Shown: one piece after another, positions 1 to 10,599 of the stretch | How the letters are laid out: each line of letters starts with the position of its first letter | Numbering within the stretch: the stretch's first letter is position 1 | Source of the DNA: Neurospora crassa OR74A | Taxonomy: Eukaryota; Ascomycota; Sordariomycetes; Sordariales; Sordariaceae | Direction: 5' to 3' | Assembly: GCF_000182925.2 (NCBI RefSeq) | Contig: NC_026507.1 | Span: 2,418,001-2,482,000, forward strand | Length of the DNA: 64,000 bases | Made by a program: the position numbers and the translations under genes | The notes under the pieces: model-generated | The model's input: the letters and a program-made list of their open reading frames with translations, nothing else | Told to the model about the DNA's origin: nothing | The model's database searches: none

Positions 1-149
1 CTCTATACCTAATTATATATAGAGGCCTTTCCTATTATTATTATAGAAATGAGTTTTAGATTCTATAGAATTAAAAGGTTTAAAAGAGGTTAGGATACAA
101 TTGTTAGATAGTTCTACTTCCCCAAATTCAATACTCTTATCTTCTTATA

Positions 150-490
150 TTATAATTAAATTGCGCAAAGATTATTATATTACCCTTATTAATTCTAATT
201 ATTCTACGTTCGCCTTTATTAATTATTCTTTTATAATTAAATACGACCTTCTCTATCTTCGCCTTTATTAAGTAAAGAAGCTTGTCCTCGCCAATAGGGT
301 AATTAAAGGTATTATTTCTAAAGGAGTAATAGCTAAACTCCGGATCGGATACTATAGTAAAATAACTACCTTTTTGATTTATAATATTTCAAAGAACTAT
401 CCGGTAATTTCAAAATTCCTCTAAATACAGTACTATAAGCCCGAGATTGACTACAACCAGTATAAAATATATTTTACAAACCCTATTTAT
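150..490 (+). pseudogene. gypsy A aspartic protease remnant
   Basis: The + frame reads like the middle and end of a gypsy retropepsin: a segment resembling 'AFINYSFIIKYDL', then 'LRIGYYSKITTFLIYNIS' and 'YKPEIDYNQYKIYF'. These match in order the flap region and the terminal 'HNPxIDW...' block of fungal gypsy proteases. The catalytic DSGA box should lie near 180-200 but is not clearly legible. In the family this enzyme cuts the Gag-Pol polyprotein. Sense codons are heavily altered and stops interrupt the frame. Confidence 0.65.
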
Positions 491-1339
491 TAAAGTTATT
501 ATTTGCCTATTAATTTTCCTAAGGATTAATTAATAGTACTAAGAGTTCTTACTAATTAAATTTTAAATGTAATCATCTTTAGTAAGAGCGCCCTATTTTA
601 CTAGCTAGTTCTAAAATATAAAACCGCTACTCCCGCCTAAAAGATATTAACTATTAACCCTATTCGAATAGAACCGGCGCTATTACCGCTACTATTATGA
701 ATATTAGTAATAACCCTAGGGAATAGAATTACTTACTTTATTTAAGTAGAGTCGCCGCTACCGCCGCCGCTATTTCTTATAGTAGGAAATAATAAGGGGA
801 CTTTATTTATTCTCTAGGGTAATTACCAACTTATTTTGCCCCCTATTAAAGCGTTAATAATTATTAAAGCCGGATTTAAAATCGGTATTACAAATACAAC
901 GGCCCTTTTTATTAAAATTAAAAGCCTAGTACGCTACAACCCCTATATTTATTTAAATGATTAATATATTTCCGTAAGTATAAAATACCCTTGTACCGGT
1001 CGCTACTATAATTTTAATAGGACTTCTTTTATTAAATTAAATAATATTTGAAAATTCAATACAATTATCTTCAACTTCGTCTATAAATTTTAACGCTTGT
1101 AGTTATATATTACGAATTATACTAAATTCGAAAGGTTGGTTACTATAGCGGAAATCCGGGATATAAATTTAATTAAGGAAATAATTATAAATATTATAGC
1201 CGGTAATAGTTAATAGTATAAAGAAAGTCTCCCTCCCCTCCTCTACCCCTTTATTAATAATTTAATTAATGCTCACTTATCTAAGGAGTTTTGGGAAGCA
1301 ACGGTCCTAATTAAAGTAATTTATTTAATTCGTAACTTT
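491..1339 (+). other. gypsy A protease-to-RT linker, low legibility
   Basis: AT-rich degenerate sequence between the protease remnant and the inserted TIR element. A + reading frame can be followed in places (around 870-1340) but shows no domain I can name. By position it is the spacer of the gypsy A polyprotein ahead of RT, and it is longer than usual. No RNA gene, repeat or promoter was seen. Confidence 0.4.
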
Positions 1340-1347
1340 AATTAAAA
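1340..1347. repeat. 8-bp TSD, left of TIR element 1
   Basis: AATTAAAA, repeated exactly at 1883-1890 on the other side of the TIR element. It defines the element's ends. Confidence 0.85.
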
Positions 1348-1882
1348 GAGAAAGCCTAGATACACCCACCCCAAACCTTCCCATACCCAGAAACCCACTA
1401 AAAACTGGATCTGTCAGCTGGATGACACCTGACATTGAAAATACCGTTTTTATCCCCAAAATTTCGTCTTTCCAATACACGCAACATCGACTCTAGACTA
1501 TAACTTGGTCATTTTTTGGTCTCTTCTCAGATAATACACCCCAGTTAACGCCACCAACTATTTACACATTAAACACCAACCCAATACCTATATCTACAAT
1601 ACCAACCTCCAACGTACGCAATTCAGCTCCCTCGTTTGTACAACTTTACTATTGTAATTCAACTACCTCGTTAGTTAGGTACCTTTATAGGTAAGTAATA
1701 CTTTACGGCGCTGCCCCGGGGAGGAGGGGGGGGGGGGGGGGGGGGGGAGGGGGGTGATCCAGATGTTATGATACCTTCAAGATGGCCAAGAATACCGCTG
1801 AAACGCGGTAATTTACATGACAGCTGACATTTGTAGAAAATGGGTATGGGAAGGTTTGGGGTGGGTGTATCTAGGCTTTCTC
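1348..1882. mobile_element. 535-bp non-autonomous TIR element (MITE-like derivative of TIR-D)
   Basis: Inverted repeats of about 40 bp start GAGAAAGCCTAGATACACCC at 1348 and end with the complement at 1882. An exact 8-bp TSD AATTAAAA flanks it. About 150 bp of the left side matches the reverse complement of the right end of TIR-D (around 24170-24319), and the right side matches the left end of TIR-D (21153-21290). This is therefore an internally deleted TIR-D copy in opposite orientation. It contains no coding sequence. CpA and TpG are still common, unlike in the surrounding gypsy, so it has been little RIP-mutated. An 8-bp TSD fits hAT or some Mutator-like elements; the superfamily is not settled. 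Confidence 0.85.
1726..1747 (+). repeat. 22-nt poly-G run in TIR element 1
   Basis: An uninterrupted run of 22 G, flanked by further G-rich sequence (1717-1754). The equivalent place in TIR-D (about 21283-21289, other strand) has only seven C. The run has therefore expanded in this copy, or its length is a sequencing artefact. Confidence 0.9.
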
Positions 1883-1890
1883 AATTAAAA
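1883..1890. repeat. 8-bp TSD, right of TIR element 1
   Basis: AATTAAAA, identical to 1340-1347. Confidence 0.85.
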
Positions 1891-2108
1891 TATACTACTT
1901 TATAAAGAGATAATCCGGCGGGTATATTTAATTAAAATTTCTAATAAAAATATGAAGAAGCTCTTTAATAAAGTTAACTACCTAATTAAAATAAGAGACG
2001 AAATTATCGCCCTCTTAAGGAAGTTAGAGGGTTGCTACTATATTAACGAAATAGTAGCGTTCCTCCCCTCCTTAATTAAAGAAGTTCCGCCTTACCATTT
2101 ATATAACT
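1891..2108 (+). other. gypsy A segment upstream of RT
   Basis: Continuation of gypsy A between TIR element 1 and LINE A-1. It encodes a charged stretch ending near 'KEVPPYHLYN', which joins the RT N-terminal block after removal of LINE A-1 (…HLYN / YKIKL…). The last 12 bases (2097-2108, ATTTATATAACT) are the left TSD of LINE A-1 and recur at 9029-9040. Confidence 0.6.
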
Positions 2109-2201
2109 GAAACCGGAAACGCCGATTTCTAGTCAAGGAGTGCTCCAAAACGAAAACTGACAACGGCAATCGACTTAGGAGGGTCGTTTACGTCCCTTAT
2201 A

Positions 2202-3701
2202 ATATCCTACGACGAGTATAGCGATAGCGTTGTATCGTCGTTGCCGATGGCCATCGATAGCGGTGCTCGTAGATTCGAAAATAGCGTCTACAACCCGCTT
2301 GCAGAAATCTCAGCATACAACGATCCCGAAGCTATACTTACTATAAAGACTTCGAATAAAATGGAAGAAGATAACGAAACATTGAAGAAGTTTATTATTA
2401 GAGCGAATAAATCTACGGACTATAATACCGTTTCGACTAAGGATTATCATTGGGTTCAAAAGTTACTTTTCGAATTTATAAAGGTATACGTTAGAAAAAG
2501 TAGGTTTATACGACCCGAGGCTAATAAGGTTGGAACCGACTAATTTATTACTAGGAAGGATTTCGACGATTTAAAGAAAGATATTTTAAAGGAGATTAAG
2601 AAGGGCACTTAAAAAGCGCTAAAATATTAGGCTAATATTATAGCGAAAGCTAACCTAGGTAAAATTAGTACTACCCTCTAATAATTATTTACTATTATTA
2701 AGAAGTTTGTCCCTTCTAATTTCGAGTAGTAGTTTACTATTAAGGGAGCGACGATTATTACCGAATTTGTAAACCGTTCGAACGAAGATACGAAAATAAT
2801 CCTAATTATTTATTTGGGTAAGAAGAAACCTAGCTTAATAGTCCGTATAATTATTAGGATACTAATAATTAGAGACTATATAATTATATTTAATAAGCCT
2901 ATACGTACTTAGTATTAGTAAAATTAAGTGTGGGTTAAAGAAGTTTTCGGCCCTAATACTTTTATTACTATAAGTATTATAAGTATATTAATTCGGGGCG
3001 TACCTTAGAATAGTATTAATAATTATATTATAGCGGAAATTATTTCGAATATAGTAAAGGAGAGGAACCTAGAGGCATTTATTATTAGAGTTCGGCTATA
3101 AAAGAGAAGAGACGGAGAGAATAGAGGCCTGCTCCTTATAGAAGTCGCTACTATATTAGCAGTATACTTCCTCTAGGATAACCTCTTTCTTTAGGACGGC
3201 AGCGTATACCTATACGAACCGTTTTAAACTTCGAATAACGTTTAATAATACTTTAAATATTAGGGAATTAAATATATAATAAAATTCTACTATTAAGATA
3301 ATATTTATATCCGCTACGGCGAGGCTAAATACGAAGGAGACCGCTTTGGCGAAGTGAATTGTCCGTTTAATAATAATAAATTATTTATTTATTATAAATT
3401 GTATAGGAAGAAGGGGTATTACGTATATAATTGTAAGGAGTGCCCTATTTTCTGGAAGGCGATTGTAAAGGCGTTTATTATATACATTAAAAGGCTATAG
3501 GCGTTTACCCTTTATAAGAACTTAATTAGAAAAGTATTAGAGCCAATAATAGAGATTATAGATAAGGGCGTTCTACTAAATATTCCCCTTAATTCCTATA
3601 CTATTGCTACCCTAGAGAGATATATTAGAGGAGGTATAAAGAGGGGATAACTAAGAAAATTGATTGGCCTATTTAGCCGGCCGAAGCCTATAACCCCGTA
3701 G
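2202..3701 (+). pseudogene. LINE A-1 ORF1 (Gag-like, zinc knuckle), RIP-inactivated
   Basis: A 500-codon frame. The ancestral start is probably the codon at 2202: it reads ATA here and in copy 3, but ATG in copy 2 (13299). The ATG at 2247 lies 15 codons further in. The N-terminus (…DSGARRFENSVYNPLAEIS) is followed by a Lys/Glu-rich segment (about residues 50-170) and a Cys/His knuckle near 3391-3450, legible as YRKKGYYVYNCKEC with two ligands lost. It ends at the TAG at 3699. In Tad-like LINEs ORF1 binds the element RNA to form the RNP. The first 100 codons are open here, the longest open stretch in the copies. All three copies have exactly the same ORF1 length with only substitutions. There are many in-frame stops downstream. 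Confidence 0.85.
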
Positions 3702-3710
3702 GGTCTAATA

Positions 3711-6700
3711 GATAGATATTATATATATTTATAAAATATAGGGGGAAGTCGGCTATATAGCGGTAATAGCGTTTATATAATTATAGCCCCCCTTAGGGAA
3801 GTAATATTTTTATCTTTTATTAAAGGATTAGAAGGAACCCTATCTTAAGGTAATTAATAATTTAATTAAAAATATTTTATTAGAATGTAGGGAAGTTGTA
3901 TAAGAGGGGAAAATTTTTATTCGAATAAGAGGAGATTTATAATATTATAACGATTTAGGAGCCGGGTAGAAATTTAAATAGGGATATTTATTGTTCTAAA
4001 GGCGGAAGGTATTTTAGGGTTAATTGTTTGGAGAAGGGAAGGGTAGTAATATATATAAATAAGAAATAGAATTTGAAGGACTTAGATTTCTAAATTAGAA
4101 AGGATTGGACTATAATTATATTTAAGAATTTGAAGGATCTAACGACCGTCTATTTTATTTACTTTTCTATTTTTATATAGGGAATATTAGAGTATTAGTA
4201 AGGGTTACCGCTCTTCGAATTTATTAAGGCCGGACTTCTAGTAGGAAACTTAATTACTATTAGGGATTTCAACCTCTATTATTCTAATTAGGATTTAGAG
4301 AATAGGATTAATTTAAGGGCTATTCGCCTCCTTATATAAGTATAATATTAGAAATTTAATTTATTTACCTTCTGTAGTAAACTAATTAGATTTGGGAATA
4401 CAATATAAGGAGAGAGGGATAGGATAATCGATTATATATAATTATTACCCGGGGTTAAAGTTAAGTATTAGGGAATATAGTAATACGAATAAATTAGTTC
4501 GGACTATTACCCTTAGGAAATTTAGGTTTAAGTAGGAAGAAAAAATAAAAAAGTTAAAGAAGAAGGAGGATATAATTAGAATTTTATAGATATGGAGAAG
4601 GTAAAGGAGGCGTTGGAGAAATAGATATTAGTCTTAGAAAGGATCGATATAGTAAAGGACTTTAAATTCGCTTTTCGTAGGTTTAACGGAGAATTTATAA
4701 GTATTATAGAGGAATTTGTCCTATATTAGAAGAAAAGTCGAAGGAGGAAAGTAAATTAGTAGATATTAGGATGTAAAATAGTTATAAAAGAAGTGTAGAG
4801 GATGTATTAGGAGTAGTTTAGGTACTAAATAATATTAAATTGGAGGGAATTTATTAAAGTTATAATGAAAAAGAAGAGGATTATTACGAAGGTTTAGTAG
4901 GCTATATAGTGCAATGGCGTCGCTGAGGCTTCGAAGAACCTAAGTCGATTTTAGCTATTAGAATAATAGGCTTGGACCCGAAGCTACCAATTAATAGATC
5001 CACTTAAATTACTAACCTTTTAAACTTACGAAAGGGTAATAGAAATCGGAGACTATAGTAGTAAGGCTAAGATCTTTACCGATTATTTTTTCTTAAAAGT
5101 AAAAATTTTAATAAATTACTTATTAGATTGGACTAAGCTACTAGAGGGCGTTAACCTAATAGTTATTAGCGACCTAGTTAATAAAGAGGATATTTAGGAC
5201 GTACTTTCCCGGATAGTGCCTAATAAAGCCCCCGGGGTCGATTAGTACTTAAATAGATTTTTAAAGCTATATAGGCAACTATTCTAATAGGTTATAGTAT
5301 ATTTAATATCTACTAACCTCCGACTCAACTACTTCCTATAACGGTTTAAAAATATAAAAATTATTATTTTTAAGAAATTTAGAAAGAGTGCTACCTAATA
5401 AAAGTTAGTAGGCGTATAGAAACCGATATTACTATTTAATAATATAGGAAAAATCTTCGAAGTATTTATAATTAAAAGATTTATATAGGTAGCCGAAGAA
5501 TTCAACCTCCTACCGGAAGGTTAAATAGGTAACTGAATAGGTTGTTCAATAGAGTTTATAATCCGGGTAATTACTAATATAGTATATACAGTTTAGAAAC
5601 TTGGAGTTATAATATCCTTTATACTCTTTAATTTAAAAGGAGCGTTCAATAGAGTTAATTATAGGTAGCTTCTATATACTTTATAGGAAATATAATTCTT
5701 AATATAAATTATTAGGTAAGTAATAAACTTCGTTACTAATAGGAAGGGTTCTTTCTTTTTCAATAATAAAACGTCCCGCCCTTATACAATTATTATTAGT
5801 ATATTGTAAAGTTCCCCCTTCTCCCTTATTCTATTTATTCTTTTTATTACTCTATTATACTAGAAGTTAATAGTAATTCCAAATATAATTACGGTCGGCT
5901 TCGTAAATAATATTAATATTATAGTAATAACTTATATTATTAAAGAGAATTATTAAATATTATAAGTAGCGTAGGAGGTGTATTTGGAATAGGTAGGGGC
6001 GAGAGGTATAGAGTTCGAAGCGATTAAGACGGAATTAATATATTTTATACGGATGAGGGTACTAAGGATAGAAACTCTCTAACTTAAGGATATTGTATTT
6101 TAACTAATGGAATTAATACGATTCCTAGGGGTATAGTTGGATTGTAAGTTTAATTATAGGGCTTATACGGAAGTAGTAAAAAAAAAAAATAATAATTTAA
6201 ACGAATATATTTACGAAATTAGTAATAAAGATATAGGGTTACTCCTTTATTTAAATAAGGGAAATATATACTAAATATATTTATAGTACTATTATATATA
6301 GAGCTTTAATATTCCACTAATTAACCGAAATTAATAGGAAATTACGAGGGATTGTAATTAGGCTAGCGAAATACTAAACTAAATATTTGAAAATTATCGC
6401 CGGGGCGTATAAAACTATACTAATAAGAAATTTAGAGACGGAAATATTTTATCCGCCGTTCGACCTTTATTTTAATAAGAGGGTCTAAACTTTTAAGGAA
6501 AGGTTCGCCCGAATAAACTAAGCTTAGTTCGTACGGGGGATAGTAATTTGGGTTTCTAATTGTATTTAAGTATAATAAGCGAAAGGTCGGCTATTTACTA
6601 ATAAATTAAAAAGTAGTATAATTAAAGTATAATAGGTTGAGGAATGGGCGTTAATAGAGAAATTATTAGTAATAGTAGCCGGTCCCCCCCTGGATTTAGG

Positions 6701-7470
6701 GATCCTGCTACTACTATTATAAATTTTAAAATTAATAGCCGCCGATTAGGAGGAATGGTTAGAAGATATAACGAATTGGGAATAGGTATTGTATTATAAC
6801 TACTACCTAACGGCGGTAGTAGCGAAATTAGAGTAATAATACGAATTTACTATTGCCGACCTTACTTCTAAATTTAATAGAGAGGCTATTTAGCGATATA
6901 TAGTCGGTATAAAAAAGAAGAAAGGAAGACGTTGAAAATTAGGAGAAGATAAAGAAGAATTATACTTATTAATTAAAGTGAAAAATTCCCTCCTTATTTA
7001 AGTTAGGATGGAAATTATCGGCCTCCGGGCTTTCCTCTATAGGAGGAAAGTACTAAATATTCTAACCCCTATTTACGCCTACGGATTCGAAAAGAAGACC
7101 TTCGCTTATATTATTTTAAATTACTTTAATATAGATACTAATTTTTAGGATAATTTGGAAGTTTAGCTACTAATAAAGGAGGAATTTTAGGAGTTCCTAG
7201 ACGACGGAGTTAAAATTAAAAGAATTTTATTATAAGTATTAAGGTTAGGGAGGTTGAGAGAATATTATTTAGTAGTCGAATTAGAGGAGGAGTAGTATAA
7301 AGAGATTGTAAGGTACTTCTAAGAAGAATATAGAATATTAATAATATTAAAATAGAAGGATAGGAATAAGGAGGAGACGATTGTATTAATTATAAGAGTT
7401 ATTTAAATTGTAGTTATAGTAAGAATTGAAAAATATTATTTAATAAGCGTTTAATTATATTTAAGAAGCT
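3711..7470 (+). pseudogene. LINE A-1 ORF2 (endonuclease-reverse transcriptase), RIP-inactivated
   Basis: The N-terminal third is an exonuclease-endonuclease-phosphatase type nuclease: 'RDFNLYYSNQDLE' at about 4262-4300 corresponds to the family's GDFNxHHPxW, and 'SDYYP' at about 4498-4512 to SDHxP. The RT follows: 'NKAPGVDQYLNRFLK' near 5222, 'FNLKGAFNRVNYRQL' near 5625, and the active site FVNN at 5900-5911, where FVDD or FADD is expected (both Asp read Asn through G-to-A). The C-terminus has 'LYRRKVLNILTPIYAYGF…ILNY' near 7040-7130, the place of the Cys/His motif of Tad-like LINEs. No RNase H domain was recognised between RT and this motif. Start and end are approximate because of stops. 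In the family this protein nicks target DNA and primes reverse transcription. Confidence 0.85.
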
Positions 7471-8905
7471 ATTCGAATAGTTCTATTATACGAATTTAGT
7501 TTATAGTGATTTTATAATATTATTAAATTTAATTATTATTTATAAGGGGGCGGTTAGGAGGGTCGATAGTTATAGGGCTATTAGGAATAGAATTATTACT
7601 ATTAGAATTAGAGATTATACGAATAGGAGTAGTAAAATTACTATTATTAGATACAATATGTATAGGAGTAATAACGCTACTATTAGAATTGGATATAATC
7701 CGAATTGGGTTTATAGTACTACCGCCGGAAAGAGAAGGGATACGACTATAGTGAATATTTCTTATAATTAGTTTATAGTAACCCTTCTACTAGAAATTAG
7801 TAATATTATAACTAACGGCGCGGGGAAGACGCTCGTAGTTGGTAGGCAGCTCGTTATATTCTAAACGAATATATATATAATGGGTGAAATTATTAATAAT
7901 ACGAACGAAGGTATTTAAGTTAAATTCGAACCTATTTTAACTACCTAATACTATAATAACAGCTGCCGCCTAAATAGCGTTATAAGCGTTATATAAGCCT
8001 ATAGGAATATCCAATATATATATTTTATAAGTGTGGGAATAGGTAGTATTCTAAATATTGCTAATTAAAATAGAAGTTAAATAATAATAAAGGAAAGGAA
8101 ATATAGAGAATAAGAAATTTATTAGTCGCCGAAATAAGATAAATCTTTTTAGTAATAACCTTATAGAAGGCGTTAAAGGAGTTAAACTTATTATTATGCG
8201 GGATTGAGGTGAGATTTAGAGTATGGTAAAGGTAAGGAATTTTATAAATGATATTAATTAAATTAGTATAAGAGCCGAAGAGAATAAAGAAGGAAGTTAT
8301 ATTAGTTTGGGGGAGGATAATTATTAAGGAAGTTACGAAGGGTATAAGTAAAGAATATAAATTCTAGAGGTATAATTGTAGAGGATGTAAGGCCCGGGGA
8401 TATATTAGGGGAGGGACTCTTTATATTAAAAGTTAAATTGATTAAGTTGGGGCGATAACGGCCGGAGGAAGCTATTTTATTAGAAGGTGTAATAAGGAGG
8501 AAGGAGAAGAAGAATTAGGAAGGGGTACTATATAGGGGATTATATAAACGAAGGAAGGGGGTCCTTGCGCTATTATAAATAGATATAGATCTATAGGGTA
8601 ATAAAGTAAATAATAGGGAGGAGGTATTTGTAAATGGGGTAAGGAGGCGGAGAAGTAGAGTAATAGATAGGGAAATAGGATGGAGAAATAGGAAGAAGAC
8701 GGAGGAAGGAACGGTAGGGAGTGAGATAGAAAGGTAGTGGAAGAAGTAGTGCGTTTAATTTAGTTCTATCCCTATTATTTTTATTATTTTAGTATTAGGA
8801 TAATATAGCGGTAGGAGAGACGAAATTAATTCGTTGTAGCGGTAGGTAAGAACCGTTATAGCTATAAATAAAGTAGGAGCGGCGTAGAGAACTACGACTG
8901 AGATG
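7471..8905 (+). other. LINE A-1 3' UTR with internal repeats and purine-rich tract
   Basis: No domain recognised. At about 7575-7715 an imperfect repeat of roughly 50-60 bp recurs (cores near AGAATTAGAGATTATACGAA and AGAATTGGATATAATCCGAA), also present in the other full copies (about 18665-18810 and 41650-41800). From about 8290 to 8750 the + strand is strongly purine-rich. The same arrangement is conserved in all copies, so it belongs to the element. Confidence 0.7.
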
Positions 8906-9028
8906 GAGCTGGGGGTTTTCATCCGGCGGTGCTTAACACCGTACGGTTTTCCCCTCCAGAGAACTGGAGAAGGACCCTATGCTAATAAGGCGCTATAGTT
9001 ATAGCATAGGGAATAAGATTATTAATTA
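8906..9028 (+). promoter_or_regulatory. LINE A structured 3' end (three hairpins)
   Basis: Three consecutive inverted repeats: CGGTG/CACCG (8927-8931 with 8937-8941), CTCCAG/CTGGAG (8954-8959 with 8964-8969) and CCCTATGCTA/TAGCATAGGG (8975-8984 with 9002-9011), then GAATAAGATTATTA. The first hairpin sits in the block GGTTTTCATCCGG…GTACGGTTTTCCCC, which also occurs at the 3' end of the different LINE B family. Probable role: recognition of template RNA by the element's RT. That role is inferred from position, from conservation and from what is known of LINE 3' ends. Confidence 0.7.
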
Positions 9029-9040
9029 ATTTATATAACT
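9029..9040. repeat. LINE A-1 right TSD
   Basis: ATTTATATAACT, identical to 2097-2108. Confidence 0.85.
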
Positions 9041-10320
9041 ATAAAATTAAATTATGATTAAGGGCGACTCCTCCTAATGCGCAATCGCGCTATATATCCC
9101 TAATAAAAACCTATATCGTTAAGAAATAGATTAATAACAATTTGAGAAAGAATTTTATTCGTTTATTTTAGTCCGTAGCTATATCTCCTATTCTTTTAAT
9201 TAAGAAGTCCGGTAGTAGTATCTATATTTATATTAATTATTATAATATTAATAATAAAATATAAAAATTATATTACCCTCTATTATTAATTAAGAAGACC
9301 CCTTAATATTATTTATTGTTAAAGATTTCTACTAAATTGAATATAATTACAATATTTAATAAAATTCGTATAAAGGACGGATATAAATAGTTTACCGCTT
9401 TTATTATTCGATTTAACCTCTACGAATTTATTATCTACCTATTCGGCCTCTAAGGAGCCCCGGGGACCTTTTAGAACTATATTAACAATATTCTTTATAA
9501 TATCCTCGATATATATACAATAGCATACCTCAATAATATTCTAATTTATTTAAATAACGAAATAGACTACGAAAATTATATTAAGGAAGTCCTATAACGG
9601 ATAATCTAACTAGGACTTTAAATGGATATTAATAAATATAAATTCTATATTATGAGAATAAAGTATTTAGGTTTAATTATTACGCTAGGAGGATTTAGAA
9701 TAAATTCTAATAAAGTTTCCACTATAATTATTTAGGAAGCCCTAGAAATTAAGAGAGCGTTATAGCGTTTCCTAAATTTCATTAATTTCTACCGACGATT
9801 TATTGAATACTTTTCGATTATTACTAACCTATTATATAAATTAATAAAGAAATCGGTTGATTAGTAGTAGACCGGCTAATATTAATAATCCTTTAAAGCT
9901 TTTAAAAAGGCTTTTAGTAGTAGTTTAGTACTTCGAATCTACAATTAATTTAAATAGACCGTCGTCGAAATAGACACTTCGAATTAAGTTTGCGGTAGTA
10001 CTCTATTTTAATATAATAAGAAGGGAGTTTTATACTTGGTTATTTACTTTAATTAACGATACTCTTCGGTTGAATATAATTACAATATTTATAATAAAGA
10101 ATTGCTCACTATTATTAAAACCCTTGAGGAATAACCTAAATTAGAAAGTACCTAAGAACCGTTCGAAGTCCTTACTAATTAGAGAAGTTTAAAGATTTTT
10201 ATAATTAATAAGTAATTCACCTTCTATTATATACGTTAGTTTCAATTCCTCTCCCGTTTTAACTTTATAATTAAGTACCGTCCTAAATCCTTATAAGTAT
10301 ATCCCAACGTATTAAATAGG
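9041..10320 (+). pseudogene. gypsy A reverse transcriptase and RNase H remnant
   Basis: Follows straight on from 2108 once LINE A-1 is removed. RT landmarks in order: 'ATPPNA', 'KKSGSSIYIYINYYNINN' (the family's KKPGGGxRxCIDYRxLN), 'FGLQGAPGTFQNYIN' near 9450, the active site YLNNILIY at 9526-9549 (YLDDILIYS expected, both Asp changed to Asn), and 'KYLGLIITLGGFRIN' near 9660. The connection has 'RFLNFINFYRRFIE' near 9770. RNase H starts at 'VVEIDTSNQVCGSTL' (about 9961-10005) and has 'EYNYNIYNKELLTI' near 10070. In gypsy elements this copies genomic RNA into DNA. Stops replace Gln or Trp throughout. Confidence 0.9.
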
Positions 10321-10599
10321 AAACTAAAAGACTTACCTAAAAATAAAGCCGATAAGAGGCTACTAATTAGAAATAAAGTTTTATTCAACTATGATATTTT
10401 TATTAATAGAGCATTTACTTTAGAGGATGGAAGTAAAGAGGTTGATATTAATATTAAATATATTTACAATTTAGAAGTATTAGACGAAAAATTAACGAAT
10501 AACCTAGTAATAGAAGGTTATAAGAGGTTAATAATACTTTAGGATATTATTATATACTTATCGGATTCTAACTATTAAATATAGTTTAAAAAAGTTAAA

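Larger units (their letters stand above)
2109..9028 (+). mobile_element. LINE A-1, Tad1-like non-LTR retrotransposon, near full length
   Basis: 6,920 bp, flanked by the 12-bp TSD ATTTATATAACT (2097-2108 and 9029-9040). It has two ORFs in tandem on +: ORF1 with a CCHC-type zinc knuckle, and ORF2 with endonuclease, reverse transcriptase and a C-terminal Cys-rich motif. A 1.5-kb 3' UTR follows, ending in three hairpins and a short ATTA-rich tail. Two further near full-length copies (13194-20121 and 36181-43108, both exactly 6,928 bp) and one truncated copy (49498-50490) are in the window. This copy lacks about 12 bp at the 5' end. Copies differ mostly by RIP-type transitions. No copy can make an intact protein. 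Confidence 0.93.
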
